The translations under genes were made by a program, and so were the position numbers. Under the pieces are notes generated by a model. That model did no database searches. It was not told where the DNA came from and was given only the letters and a program-made list of their open reading frames with translations. A DNA stretch of 64,000 bases from a virus, in the IMG/VR virus record IMGVR_UViG_3300047323_000138, positions 1 through 64,000 of that record. One strand, written 5' to 3'. Numbering within the stretch: the stretch's first letter is position 1; each line of letters starts with the position of its first letter. Below, in pieces: positions 25,925-34,201 of this stretch.

Positions 25925-26269
25925 TTAACCGCCAGTAGAAGTTTCACCAATAACAGTGACTTGTATAACGGTGCCGTCTGGAACAGTCCTTGTGGTCGCA
26001 CCAAGAGCTAGCAAGTTAGCACCTCTAAGTCCGTACCCACTAGCACCGGTAGTAGTTGGTGCAGTACTCAATGTAGCCCAAGCTCTATCATAAACGTTAG
26101 CTGAGGATAGAATTGCTGTAGCTTGTACAACAGGAGCACTAATAAAGCCTGCTGCTGTGTAGTCTACGCTCCAAGCACCACCAGAAGTTGTAGTTGTTCC
26201 AATCCAAACCACAGGACCGTTCATAATCCCATTAGAATTATAGCCCCAAACAGCAACATGATCAGTCAT
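25925..26269 (-). CDS. Small fibre-associated protein
   Basis: 114 residues, rich in Gly, Ala, Thr and Val with a beta-strand pattern (VDYTAAGFISAPVVQATAI, VPDGTVIQVTVIGE). It resembles the terminal beta-sandwich seen at the ends of phage fibres, and lies one base after the large fibre gene, so it may be a tip or cap protein. No chaperone-like features are seen. Confidence 0.5.
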   Translation of the reverse strand: MTDHVAVWGYNSNGIMNGPVVWIGTTTTSGGAWSVDYTAAGFISAPVVQATAILSSANVYDRAWATLSTAPTTTGASGYGLRGANLLALGATTRTVPDGTVIQVTVIGETSTGG

Positions 26270-26270
26270 C

Positions 26271-28481
26271 TTAAATTACCCTGTAAGTGAAGGTGAATAC
26301 ATGGTCACGAGCAGCGTTGGATCCAGCTTGGAACTCCATCAATGCCCTATCAGTTGTTGTATTGGCAGAGAGGGCACCAGATTGTGTAGTTTGCCCACAA
26401 GAGCTAACACCAACCAAATCACCGATAGCTCCAAGGTTGGATGTAACAGGAAGGGTCATTTCTATCGCTGTAGCACTGCCGTTGGTTGTTGGGTCAATGT
26501 TGATACGACCACTCACAGTAACCATTGTACCAATTTGAGTGAACATACACACAGCGGCTGTCACAGCTTGGATGTTGCTAATGTTTGTGATTGTTGGTGT
26601 ATATGTACTGGAAGTAATCCCAAGGTTTGTACGTGCATTTGCTGCTGTACTGGCTCCAGTGCCACCATCTGCTATATCTAGGTCAGTGATACCAGTAATG
26701 CTACCACCTGTAATGGTAACGCTATTACCGTTCTGTACAGCCATTGTACCAAGACCTAGTGTAGTCCTAGCAGATGGTGCATCCACATCATCAATCAAGC
26801 TACGACCATAAGTGGTCAGAGATGTTTCACCGTAAGCATCTACACCAGCAGAGTAGAACAATCTATCAGCCACAGTACCGAAGGTAGAGAACTGTTGTAG
26901 TGTATTATCCCAAGCCTGAACATCTGTACCAATAACCAATCCAAGATTGCTTCTAGCTGCGCTAGCAGTTGAAGCCCCTGTCCCGCCATCAGCTACAGTA
27001 ATATCAGTGATGCCTGTTACAGAGCCACCAGTAATACTTACGCTGTTGCTATTCTGAGTAGCGATAGTACCCAAGCCAAGATTAGTGCGTGCAGTAGGAG
27101 CATCACTTGCCCCAGTACCACCATCGGCAATAGTAATATCCGTAATCCCTACGACACTACCACCTGTGATAGCCACATTAGCAGCATTCTGCAATGCCAT
27201 GTCACCAAGGCCCAATGTTGCACGAGTAGTGGCAGCAGAAGTGTCATCTAGGATTGTACGTGCAAAAGGAGTGAGGACTGTTTGAGCAAAGGTATCTACA
27301 CCAGTGCTATAGGTCAGTCCATCAGAGGCTGTAACTTGAGCAGCTAGAGCCGTCAGTGTAGCATCAACTGGTTGAGCACCGATAGAGGTAGTTGTGATAA
27401 CCACATCACCCGTACCGCCATTGATTGTATTTACTACGTCTTGAATGGCACTTTTACTGAGCTTATTAGGGCTCAAAAGCGTTTCTAGTTTAGTTTTGAT
27501 ATCTGTGGCAGAGTAGACACGATCAGTGATTACATCGTCGAAAACACCGCGTTGAATCATACTAGCGAAGTATGCACTTCCAGCCGGACTACCTTTCAAA
27601 GCTACGACATCAGCTCTAATTTCAAATTGAAGTTCAACACCCGCTGATAGGATTACAGGGCTGTCTGTGAAATCGAATGTGTTATCACCCAACACCCAAG
27701 TAAGCCCATCAGTATCCTTCTCGAATGAGGTCTTGTTTGGGATGTATTTTAAAGCAACGCCATTACTGGTTTGACTAACTTTAATCCTGACATTAGTCAT
27801 TGGAGCATAAGTGCGGAACTTAATAGCGTTGGTTCTGGCATTGTTCTGCACAACGTACAAGAATGTCAGCGGATTGTCTGGGAGATTTGTACTGTCAATA
27901 GGCTGAGCACCAAATTCAAATTCAGGCTCAATCAAATGAAATACAGTAGGTTCAGAAGATGCAGCAGTACGTGGAGTATAGAAGTCCACAATCGTGTACT
28001 GACGATCATTAAGAAGGTTGGATATACCGAGGAAACCAGCTACTTCAGACAGCTTCAGAACATCGCCGAAGGTAACGGAGCCGCTCTCCACGCCGAAGCC
28101 GGGCGGGGCTAGAATTGTACCGTCTTCCAGTACTCGCATCCCGGAGCCAGAGAAAGTACCGTCAATAAGCTTATATGGAATCTCACCAATGGGCACTCCC
28201 GCTAAGGAGACTACTTCACCATTTGGACCTTGAACAACAGGAGTAATGTCTACCCATTGTCCGGCAATACGTTGCATGAAGGCAGAGGTTAGCACTACAT
28301 CCGTATAGATCAACCTACCCAGAAGATCGCTGTTACCATCATAAATGGCTAAGTTGGAAGGGTTGCTAGCAAAGTAGCTATCTCGTGCAGCTTCTGCTGC
28401 TGTCCTATCAGCACCCATGAAGTCATGAGTCTGTGGACCCATACGAAGGGATCTATTAATTCTGGAATCTGTTGCACTCAT
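26271..28481 (-). CDS. Large tail fibre with ITGGS / ADGGTGAS repeats
   Basis: 736 residues. The N-terminal part (to about 330) mixes beta-rich and loop segments. Residues about 430-640 carry several copies of a repeat of the form ITGGSVxGITDIxxADGGTGASxAxxARTNLGLGxxAxQN, common in phage fibre shafts. The C-terminal domain may be the receptor-binding head. The following small gene is probably its partner. No enzymatic motif is seen. Confidence 0.75.
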   Translation of the reverse strand: MSATDSRINRSLRMGPQTHDFMGADRTAAEAARDSYFASNPSNLAIYDGNSDLLGRLIYTDVVLTSAFMQRIAGQWVDITPVVQGPNGEVVSLAGVPIGEIPYKLIDGTFSGSGMRVLEDGTILAPPGFGVESGSVTFGDVLKLSEVAGFLGISNLLNDRQYTIVDFYTPRTAASSEPTVFHLIEPEFEFGAQPIDSTNLPDNPLTFLYVVQNNARTNAIKFRTYAPMTNVRIKVSQTSNGVALKYIPNKTSFEKDTDGLTWVLGDNTFDFTDSPVILSAGVELQFEIRADVVALKGSPAGSAYFASMIQRGVFDDVITDRVYSATDIKTKLETLLSPNKLSKSAIQDVVNTINGGTGDVVITTTSIGAQPVDATLTALAAQVTASDGLTYSTGVDTFAQTVLTPFARTILDDTSAATTRATLGLGDMALQNAANVAITGGSVVGITDITIADGGTGASDAPTARTNLGLGTIATQNSNSVSITGGSVTGITDITVADGGTGASTASAARSNLGLVIGTDVQAWDNTLQQFSTFGTVADRLFYSAGVDAYGETSLTTYGRSLIDDVDAPSARTTLGLGTMAVQNGNSVTITGGSITGITDLDIADGGTGASTAANARTNLGITSSTYTPTITNISNIQAVTAAVCMFTQIGTMVTVSGRINIDPTTNGSATAIEMTLPVTSNLGAIGDLVGVSSCGQTTQSGALSANTTTDRALMEFQAGSNAARDHVFTFTYRVI
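26640..27230 (-). repeat. Imperfect coding repeats of a fibre shaft
   Basis: Three to four diverged copies of a unit of roughly 100-150 bases encode the ADGGTGAS and ITGGS motifs (for example around 26,650-26,760, 26,970-27,070 and 27,105-27,210). Such repeats allow length variation by recombination. Confidence 0.6.
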
Positions 28482-28492
28482 TTAATATCTCC

Positions 28493-28768
28493 TTATACAA
28501 GTTGTTGTACGGAGACGTGAGTGTTACCAACTTTAATTGCTTTCCCCCAAACAATATCTGTTTCGTTTTCGATATACAGGTATTTCAAAGGTTCAATTAC
28601 TTGACCGTTTTCAGAAGATGCTGCTGGGAGGGATGCTGCAATAATAATACGTACAGGCTCACTACCCTTGTTCTGAATAGAAAGAGGAGTGCCAGTGATT
28701 AATGAGGTCGCGAGGTTAAGATTCTGGTATGCTGCACCAGTTAGAATTACATCTGGCAATGATGCCAT
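28493..28768 (-). CDS. Small structural protein, fibre operon
   Basis: 91 residues, beta-rich, with PVRIIIAASLPAA and EPLKYLYIENETDIVWGKA. It starts the fibre operon, downstream of a non-coding segment of about 290 bases. Its composition resembles short virion proteins, but I do not recognise the family. GGGAG precedes the ATG. Confidence 0.5.
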   Translation of the reverse strand: MASLPDVILTGAAYQNLNLATSLITGTPLSIQNKGSEPVRIIIAASLPAASSENGQVIEPLKYLYIENETDIVWGKAIKVGNTHVSVQQLV

Positions 28769-28899
28769 ATTATTCTCCCTTCAGAGATGGTGGTTCTTAT
28801 GAACCGACCTTATTGTTATTGTTACAAAGGGGAATATACACTGCAATTACAAAGCTATAATCACTCTATAATTGTATATAAAAGGTGTTGAAAGCCACG

Positions 28900-29042
28900 G
28901 CTGCCTGCTAATCAACTTGAGAGAACAAAGGTTTTTCTCTCCTCACCACACTTGGTTGCATTACGAGGAACCACTCCGTCCAGTTCTTAAGCTGGCTAAG
29001 ATTTGTGAGTCGCCAGACTCACGGGTTTCCGAACTAGGCAGC
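28900..29042 (-). ncRNA. Candidate multi-branched structured RNA
   Basis: This element sits in the 287-base gap between small terminase and fibre operon. A 7-bp closing stem (28900-28906 with 29036-29042) encloses four successive stems: 28919-28925/28935-28941 (7 bp), 28954-28957/28969-28972, 28980-28983/28992-28995, and 29005-29011/29016-29022 (7 bp with a 4-base loop). The tandem, non-overlapping arrangement under one closing helix suggests a folded RNA rather than a chance hairpin. The strand is assumed from neighbouring genes. No known RNA class is recognised. Confidence 0.5.
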
Positions 29043-29055
29043 TCAGAAATTCTTT

Positions 29056-29460
29056 TTATTCGTCTTCATCAGGTTCAACGAACACCAACGACAAACGAGG
29101 TTTCATCTCGGACTTAATCTGTTCCGGGGTTTGTTCTTCCTCTTCAGGATCACGCTTCCCTTCAGCACGGGCTTTGAAGTTTGTAATCTCATCGCTGCTA
29201 GCTGCTTTTTCAACGCTAACAATCGAGTTGATCACCCACTTTGCACTTGCAACGGATTCAGAGTTAACAGTTTCGTTGTTAAGACTCTTATCAATCAAAG
29301 CTAGAGCAATATCTTCTCGTGTACGAAGCTTATCAGCCAACTCACGAAGTTTACTCTTTTTGATACGAACCTTACTATTTCCTTTCAAGTTTTGATTAGA
29401 GCGTTCCGCCCCGAATCGTGTACTTGGGCTAGGGTTTGGATTTGTAATCTTCTTGGTCAT
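29056..29460 (-). CDS. Terminase small subunit (probable)
   Basis: 134 residues. The N-terminus is KKITNPNPSPSTRFG and a basic stretch (KVRIKKSKLRELADKLR) leads to a helical centre; the C-terminus is acidic (DPEEEEQTPEQ, PDEDE). This is the usual build of a small terminase with a DNA-binding front, helical core and acidic tail. It is not next to the large subunit. Its first 22 codons have a diverged twin 950 bases upstream, which suggests the gene was split by the HNH element between them. Confidence 0.55.
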   Translation of the reverse strand: MTKKITNPNPSPSTRFGAERSNQNLKGNSKVRIKKSKLRELADKLRTREDIALALIDKSLNNETVNSESVASAKWVINSIVSVEKAASSDEITNFKARAEGKRDPEEEEQTPEQIKSEMKPRLSLVFVEPDEDE

Positions 29461-30149
29461 ACTAGTTCCTTATACTTCTGATGGAATATTTTACGGGCTT
29501 GGATATCTTTAATACCAAGCTCTCTTTGAATTTGGATTATTTTATAACCTTTCTCAGCCAACTCACGTCCAAGTCTGTATCCTTTGCGAGTTAGAAATCC
29601 AAAGTGAGTTATCTTATCCAAATCTCTCCAATCAAAAGGTAGTACATCTGTATGGACCGAGTAGTTGTCACCGTTAATTACTTTCTCAACAGCCCAGCGA
29701 CCACAATCAAAGTATTTACTCAGTGCTTTCACATCTAGACGTTCTTCTCTAAATTCAGTTCGAATAAAGTAAACATCATCTTCCGTGAATAAAGCAGTTG
29801 CATTATTTTCACCTTGTTGACCAAACAACCACCTATCACGAGTGCCGTGCTTTACAGAATCAGCTTGATTCTCTTTGTGAGTGCCGGTTGCAAGATGCAG
29901 AGGGTTGTTGCACAGGCTGTTACCACACAAGTGGCGGACAACTAGTTCGTCTGGAACTTCACCTACGAACAACGTATAGAAAAGTCGATGTGTATGCCAA
30001 TTTTTATTGTCGTGTTTTTGTTGACCATAACCATCACCTTGCTTGAAGATGCTTTTACGCCACAACCAACAGCCTTGATGATTCTCAATAACATTTTCCA
30101 TCAAATGAATCTTTAATTCTTCAATACTTCTTGAGTTTGGACCGGCCAT
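29457..30149 (-). CDS. HNH homing endonuclease
   Basis: 230 residues. The core HTHRLFYTLFVGEVPDEL, VVRHLCGNSLCNNPLHLATGTHKEN (about 60-92) is a textbook HNH motif with H..C..N.H spacing. The C-terminal half holds two helix-turn-helix-like segments (DVKALSKYFDCGRWAVEKVING; IIQIQRELGIKDIQARKIF). It ends on the ATGA start of the small terminase and is flanked on the other side by a duplicated terminase start, so it appears to be a mobile insertion. Confidence 0.85.
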   Translation of the reverse strand: MAGPNSRSIEELKIHLMENVIENHQGCWLWRKSIFKQGDGYGQQKHDNKNWHTHRLFYTLFVGEVPDELVVRHLCGNSLCNNPLHLATGTHKENQADSVKHGTRDRWLFGQQGENNATALFTEDDVYFIRTEFREERLDVKALSKYFDCGRWAVEKVINGDNYSVHTDVLPFDWRDLDKITHFGFLTRKGYRLGRELAEKGYKIIQIQRELGIKDIQARKIFHQKYKELV

Positions 30150-30338
30150 TTTAAAACCCTTTTAGTCAAGTCACCGAATGTCGCAACGGGGACAATGTAA
30201 CAAACCCACAAAAGGAGACTTGCTGAAAAGGTCTTACCGTTACGTTGTTTTTAAAGGTAGTTGCGCTACCTGATACACAATATCATACACTTAAAACTCA
30301 GGGCACATTGCGTGCCCGTTGTCTTATTCAACCACAAA
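30150..30338 (-). other. Non-coding end of the HNH element, with two hairpins
   Basis: Between the HNH gene and the orphan terminase start lie two hairpins that read as weak terminators on the minus strand: AGGTAG / CTACCT (30255-30271) followed by TTAAAAAC, and GGGCAC / GTGCCC (30301-30317) followed by TGAGTTTTAAG. No gene is visible here. Confidence 0.45.
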
Positions 30339-30413
30339 TTACTTTCTATTCGAACGTGGTCCATCAAACCTAGTATCAGGTGATGGGTTCGGATTTGTAA
30401 TTTTCTTAGCCAT
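30339..30413 (-). pseudogene. Orphan 5' fragment of the small terminase gene
   Basis: A 24-codon frame (ATG 30413, TAA 30339-30341) encodes MAKKITNPNPSPDTRF-DGPRSNRK. Of its first 22 residues, 17 are identical to the start of the small terminase at 29,460. The nucleotides differ at many silent positions, so it is an old or foreign copy. An AAGG lies upstream of its ATG, as in the intact gene. It reads as the original gene start, cut off after codon 22 by the HNH element. Confidence 0.8.
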
Positions 30414-30442
30414 TTTAGTACCTTACATTAAAGCAGCTTGAA

Positions 30443-32950
30443 TTATGAAACATAAAGGTCCCCCAAAGTGCTTGTAAAAAAGTTCCAAGTAGCATTAGGG
30501 TTTGTTGATCCAATAGGTGTAGCCTTCAATTGTGAAGAGGCGTCAATAGACCATGTGAACGATGGGAATGTTCCACCAGCACCAGTTAGAAGCCCAACAG
30601 CACTGACAGTTACCAATTGAGGAGCAAGAGACGTGGCTCCCTTAGCTACCTGAAGGATGTAATGTGCTGTCTCAGAAGCATTTGCATCGACTTGTTTAAC
30701 TGTAATGAACAATACACCGGAAAAGTTGGTTGCTGTACCATCTTGTGAAACACAAGTACCAACCACGTTTCCGGTGGTTGTCAGGTTCTTGGAGATTGTC
30801 TGTGATGCAGTGTTGATCCTTTTAGATGAATAGTCCCTACGTGCTGTGCTGTTCTCGTCACGATTACCCACACCAGTGATAAAATCATAGGAAGTTCCCA
30901 GCGGGACGTTAACGGTGTTATATCTTGCTCTTGCTCCTTTGGAACCCTCAGAGTCAGTGGAGATAGATATCCCAGATGCTCCAGCAACGCCTGAGTGTAG
31001 ATAACAGCCCTCAACAATAGCCTTACCTTTGTTTACCCTAATACCAGACCCATTGAATTGGTATGCTGTTACGTCTTTTACAACAACATCGGGAAGAAGC
31101 TCAAGACCTCCGGTGGGGGAGATGTCACCGGTGACATCTGCCACGTTGTTCAGGAATGCACTAGTAATCATGTAGGCATTAGCTTTACTACCTACGGCAG
31201 AGCAGTTCTCAATGCTTGCATTTTGAGCACCGTATACCGAGAACGAATGTGATCCGGAGGTGGGGTTCCTCTCTATAATATCAACACCGCGCATGACAAC
31301 ATGCTCGTGGTAGCCGCCAGAGGCCGCCGCGATAATAGCCACACCTGTTGCGGAGCCTGCTGCTGGAACATCACCTACACTGAGGGCAGACGGAAGAACT
31401 TCAATATTACTGGCGATACCACACTTGTACAAACGATGAGTACCTGTGAAAGCACCAATAGTTTTGTAAGTACCTGTGATAGCATCTTCCTTGGTTTCAG
31501 CTACTTTAATAGTGTTAGCGTCAACTACAATAGCGAAATAGTAATTGGCCCGTCCAAAACCAGTAATCGCTGTGTTGTTCTGGCGGGAGTAAATTAAAGG
31601 GTAACCTGTAGTCAATCCGTGCGCTGTCAGGGTGAGAGCATTTGCGGAAGATGTGGTAAAATCGTATTTACCTAAAGTGTATGGCTCTATACCAATAACT
31701 TCACGCATAGTGTCGGTAGAGAACACCTGCATACTACCATGATCTACGTTCCCATATTGAAGGCCGAAGTTACCGCCTTTCTCACAGATAAGTTTTCCAT
31801 AGCAGTTAGTGGACGGTCTGTTATATGGATAAAAAGCACTAACGCCTACGGCTCCACCCAAAGCAGTGCCATCTGAAATTACTTTCAAATCTAGGAATAG
31901 ACCATCTGTATTATCTAGCAATATACCATGTTCAGCATGAGTACCAATACGAGCTACAGTGAATCCCTTCAAGGATATGTTCTTAAGTCTTGGTCCAGTG
32001 AATGGGCTTGCAAAGAACAGCTTACCAGAAGATGGAAACTTACAATAAATTGCAGGAGAATAGCTATCATCCCCCAAGATATCCATTGAAGACCACACAT
32101 GTATTGTATCAGTGATCATGTACTTCTTGTTTCTTTTAAGCTTGATTGGTAAGCCCGAAGCTTCTGCTGCAAGGAAGGCTGGCGTACAATCCGTGCCAAT
32201 CTGGGTATCTGGGTCATAGTCACCAACTGCACCAAACAATTCAATAGGCACACGAGAGTCACCAAGTATGGAGTAGATAGTGGCTGGTGTGCCATCAAGG
32301 TCAATACCGATCAAGGCCGCGCCTTTTAAATGATCGGAGTTGTTGGATAGATCTGCGATATCAGCTTTAGTAGAAAGAAGCCCTTCAGTATACACAGCAC
32401 TAGCTTCAGCGGCATTAGCCGAATCCAAAGAATCCTGTGCAGATGTGGAAGCTTCAGCAGCCTTAGTGGTGGATACACCCGCAGAAGTACTAGCAGATGA
32501 TGCACTATTAGCCGAGTTAGTTGCAGAGGTTTGACTGGCTGTAGCACTGTTTGCAGATTGAGTAGCTGACGTACTCGCATTCGTAGCACTTACAGCAGCA
32601 GCATTCTTACTAGCCAATGCAGCAGCAGCGTCAGCTGCCACTTGAGCTACAAGAGGGTCTGAATGAGCTGTTTGACCAATCATCAACAGAGCATTAATAG
32701 TTGTCTCTGTTGTATCATCTGTAATTTCAATATTACCAATGCTTGTAAATGCATGGTAATCATTTACGAATACACTTACTTTATACCAGCCATTAGGGAC
32801 ATCAATTTCATATGCTCCATCCACATTTGTCTTAAAATCTTTAGTGACAAACTGGAGAACATCTGGAGATGTGTTGTTAGCTGTAATCCGTACAAGTGAA
32901 TTTGAATATGGAACACCTGTAGGGGTTAGAAGAATACCTGAAAGAATCAT
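30443..32950 (-). CDS. Tail spike with beta-helix (putative depolymerase)
   Basis: 835 residues. Residues 1-95 form a small beta-sandwich like the carboxypeptidase-regulatory fold (GVPYSNSLVRITANNT...DGAYEIDVPNGWYKVSV). Residues about 105-195 are an Ala/Ser/Thr-rich coiled stalk. From about 225 an IELFGAVGDYDPDTQIGTDCTPAF segment begins a pectate-lyase-like right-handed beta-helix. Such spikes trimerise and often cut capsule or O-antigen sugars. The gene is preceded by a long structured leader containing a hammerhead ribozyme. Confidence 0.8.
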   Translation of the reverse strand: MILSGILLTPTGVPYSNSLVRITANNTSPDVLQFVTKDFKTNVDGAYEIDVPNGWYKVSVFVNDYHAFTSIGNIEITDDTTETTINALLMIGQTAHSDPLVAQVAADAAAALASKNAAAVSATNASTSATQSANSATASQTSATNSANSASSASTSAGVSTTKAAEASTSAQDSLDSANAAEASAVYTEGLLSTKADIADLSNNSDHLKGAALIGIDLDGTPATIYSILGDSRVPIELFGAVGDYDPDTQIGTDCTPAFLAAEASGLPIKLKRNKKYMITDTIHVWSSMDILGDDSYSPAIYCKFPSSGKLFFASPFTGPRLKNISLKGFTVARIGTHAEHGILLDNTDGLFLDLKVISDGTALGGAVGVSAFYPYNRPSTNCYGKLICEKGGNFGLQYGNVDHGSMQVFSTDTMREVIGIEPYTLGKYDFTTSSANALTLTAHGLTTGYPLIYSRQNNTAITGFGRANYYFAIVVDANTIKVAETKEDAITGTYKTIGAFTGTHRLYKCGIASNIEVLPSALSVGDVPAAGSATGVAIIAAASGGYHEHVVMRGVDIIERNPTSGSHSFSVYGAQNASIENCSAVGSKANAYMITSAFLNNVADVTGDISPTGGLELLPDVVVKDVTAYQFNGSGIRVNKGKAIVEGCYLHSGVAGASGISISTDSEGSKGARARYNTVNVPLGTSYDFITGVGNRDENSTARRDYSSKRINTASQTISKNLTTTGNVVGTCVSQDGTATNFSGVLFITVKQVDANASETAHYILQVAKGATSLAPQLVTVSAVGLLTGAGGTFPSFTWSIDASSQLKATPIGSTNPNATWNFFTSTLGDLYVS

Positions 32951-32984
32951 ATTGTCCCTACTGGAATAATTATTGTTTTAGAAT

Positions 32985-33440
32985 TCTTAAGCGAACTTAC
33001 AGGCAATGCCTTGCAATATTCATAATGAAGAAGAACGCTTAAGAAATGACCCTGTACTAAGCCTATACCGTAAGGAGAGGTACGTTACACGCTATCAAGG
33101 TCAGAAGACTAATTCACAGGAGAGGGAATGAATAGTCTTAATGCTGTCTGAGGAAGAGGAGAGAAAGACAGCTTTTGAAGATAATGCTTTATGTAGAATT
33201 TAAGTTCTTATCGCATTATCGGTGAAACTGGAATTAGTGCTCTGCTCACCCTCCCAACCGACATTCACTTTTGGAGGCTACGCGACCTAATAAGGTTTCG
33301 ACTTATCACAAAGTCTCATCAGGCGTGTTAAATAAGTGCGAATGCTGGATACCTACTTGCAGAGCGGTGGTATCGTACGCTCGTAAATTAATGCTGGTGT
33401 TGTTTATCTCGTCTTTATCACGAGGTGGCAGAATCCAGCA
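32985..33440 (-). ncRNA. Long structured leader of the tail spike transcript
   Basis: The 502-base gap 32,951-33,452 has no gene but is packed with perfect inverted repeats: 32985-32993/33036-33044 (9 bp), 33105-33111/33133-33139 (7 bp), 33143-33149/33166-33172 (7 bp), 33180-33187/33213-33220 (8 bp), 33348-33353/33369-33374 (6 bp), 33343-33350/33433-33440 (8 bp) and 33408-33412/33420-33424 (5 bp). Two of these are mutually exclusive because they share 33348-33350. A hammerhead ribozyme lies in the middle. The RNA would precede the tail spike on a leftward transcript. Confidence 0.6.
33266..33338 (-). ncRNA. Hammerhead self-cleaving ribozyme
   Basis: On the minus strand every core position of the hammerhead consensus is present. 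CTGATGA (33322-33316) is followed by stem II GACTT/AAGTC (33315-33311 with 33304-33300, loop TGTGAT), GAAA (33299-33296), stem III ACCT/AGGT (33296-33293 with 33288-33285, loop TATT) and C at 33284. Cleavage is expected after this GTC, between 33284 and 33283. Stem I pairs ACGC (33326-33323) with GCGT (33283-33280) and, beyond an internal loop, CACTT (33338-33334) with AAGTG (33270-33266). Open stem I makes it type I. Confidence 0.9.
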
Positions 33441-33452
33441 ACTGCGCATTCT

Positions 33453-33713
33453 TTAACAAGTGATCTGAACAGGACTTTGAAAGTCTGTCAACTTCCACTG
33501 TTTGAAGTAGTCTGAAGGATACACCCGAGTAGGTATGTCACCAACCCCTACGAATACTTCTTTGTTACGATCAGGTGTACGCACTGGTGTGACCTTATCA
33601 AACACAAGCTTCAAATGATCTTTAATCATCAACCATTGGTTTTCAGAGATGGTGTCTGTGTCAGATAGTTCTACGAAGCCTTGAAGCCAGTATGTGAAGC
33701 TTTCGGAATTCAT
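33453..33713 (-). CDS. Conserved-type small phage protein
   Basis: 86 residues. SFTYWLQGFVELSDTDTISENQW followed by IKDHLKLVFDKVTP resembles a widespread phage protein of unknown function. The C-terminal part is polar and ends VQITC. Its stop lies just before the structured leader of the tail spike, so its transcript may end or be processed there. Confidence 0.65.
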   Translation of the reverse strand: MNSESFTYWLQGFVELSDTDTISENQWLMIKDHLKLVFDKVTPVRTPDRNKEVFVGVGDIPTRVYPSDYFKQWKLTDFQSPVQITC

Positions 33714-33715
33714 GG

Positions 33716-33850
33716 TTATTCTTCCATGCCAATTTCTTCACAACCAATATCAAGATATTCAAACAAAGCTTCTGGAGATTCAAAGTGAATAAGATTTTCA
33801 CCACGATCTGTTGCTTCCATTACTTCTAGAGTTTTAGCACTTGGAATCAT
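33716..33850 (-). CDS. Small acidic protein
   Basis: 44 residues from ATG 33850 with AAGGAAA upstream. It is strongly acidic (ends GCEEIGMEE) and probably a single helix pair. Stop and next gene start are two bases apart. The function is unknown. Confidence 0.55.
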   Translation of the reverse strand: MIPSAKTLEVMEATDRGENLIHFESPEALFEYLDIGCEEIGMEE

Positions 33851-33909
33851 TTATATTTTCCTTTCGATATAAGAGTATAACATCTTTTAGATGAATTGTA
33901 CACAATTAT

Positions 33910-34116
33910 TTAGTAGTCAATATGTTTTGAGCCGTCAGACTCAGATTCATAATAAGCTTCAGTAATATCTTCAAATTGATATCGTTTAGGTTCATATTCA
34001 TCAATATTGTAAACTACGTTTAGGCAAGCGGAGCAGAAATCCTCTTCTTGACCATTTTCTTGCAACATTTTAAAGTTCCTCCACGTCAGAGGGACATTAC
34101 AGCAACGACACCTCAT
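33910..34116 (-). CDS. Zinc-ribbon protein
   Basis: 68 residues. CRCC near the start and CSAC at about 28-31 form a four-cysteine zinc-binding site (MRCRCCNVPLTW...DFCSACLNVV). Similar short proteins are common in phages and are thought to bind nucleic acid or a host protein. The acidic C-terminus (YYESESDGSKHIDY) is separate from the finger. A promoter lies just upstream. Confidence 0.6.
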   Translation of the reverse strand: MRCRCCNVPLTWRNFKMLQENGQEEDFCSACLNVVYNIDEYEPKRYQFEDITEAYYESESDGSKHIDY

Positions 34117-34151
34117 CGGTGGATTCCTTTTGTTAGTTCAGGTTAGGTTCC

Positions 34152-34182
34152 ATTATACTCACATGGATATGTGTTCTGTCAA
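34152..34182 (-). promoter_or_regulatory. Promoter with consensus boxes and long spacer
   Basis: On the minus strand consensus TTGACA (34182-34177) and consensus TATAAT (34157-34152) are separated by 19 bases. A CACAT/ATGTG palindrome lies inside the spacer and could be a regulator site. It would drive the zinc-ribbon gene. Confidence 0.6.
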
Positions 34183-34201
34183 GTAAATTGAAAAATAAAT
34201 A

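Noticed and set aside
26640-27230. CRISPR-like repeats
   Set aside because: The repeats are imperfect, in frame and encode the fibre motifs ITGGS and ADGGTGAS; no unique spacers are present.
28769-29055. A second hammerhead ribozyme
   Set aside because: GGAAAC and paired stems occur, but there is no CTGANGA core, so the hammerhead pattern cannot form.
29457-30149. HEARO or IscB-type RNA-guided element
   Set aside because: The HNH protein is a short homing-type enzyme with no RuvC parts, so a guide RNA system is not supported.
29398-30413. A group I intron in the small terminase gene
   Set aside because: The downstream frame already has its own complete start, the putative intron would end in T rather than G, and no P3-P7 core was recognised. 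An endonuclease element with a replacement 5' end explains the data better.
32951-33452. tRNA genes in the long gaps
   Set aside because: No acceptor stem with a TTCRANNC-type T loop and correct arm order was found on either strand by eye in the gaps examined.
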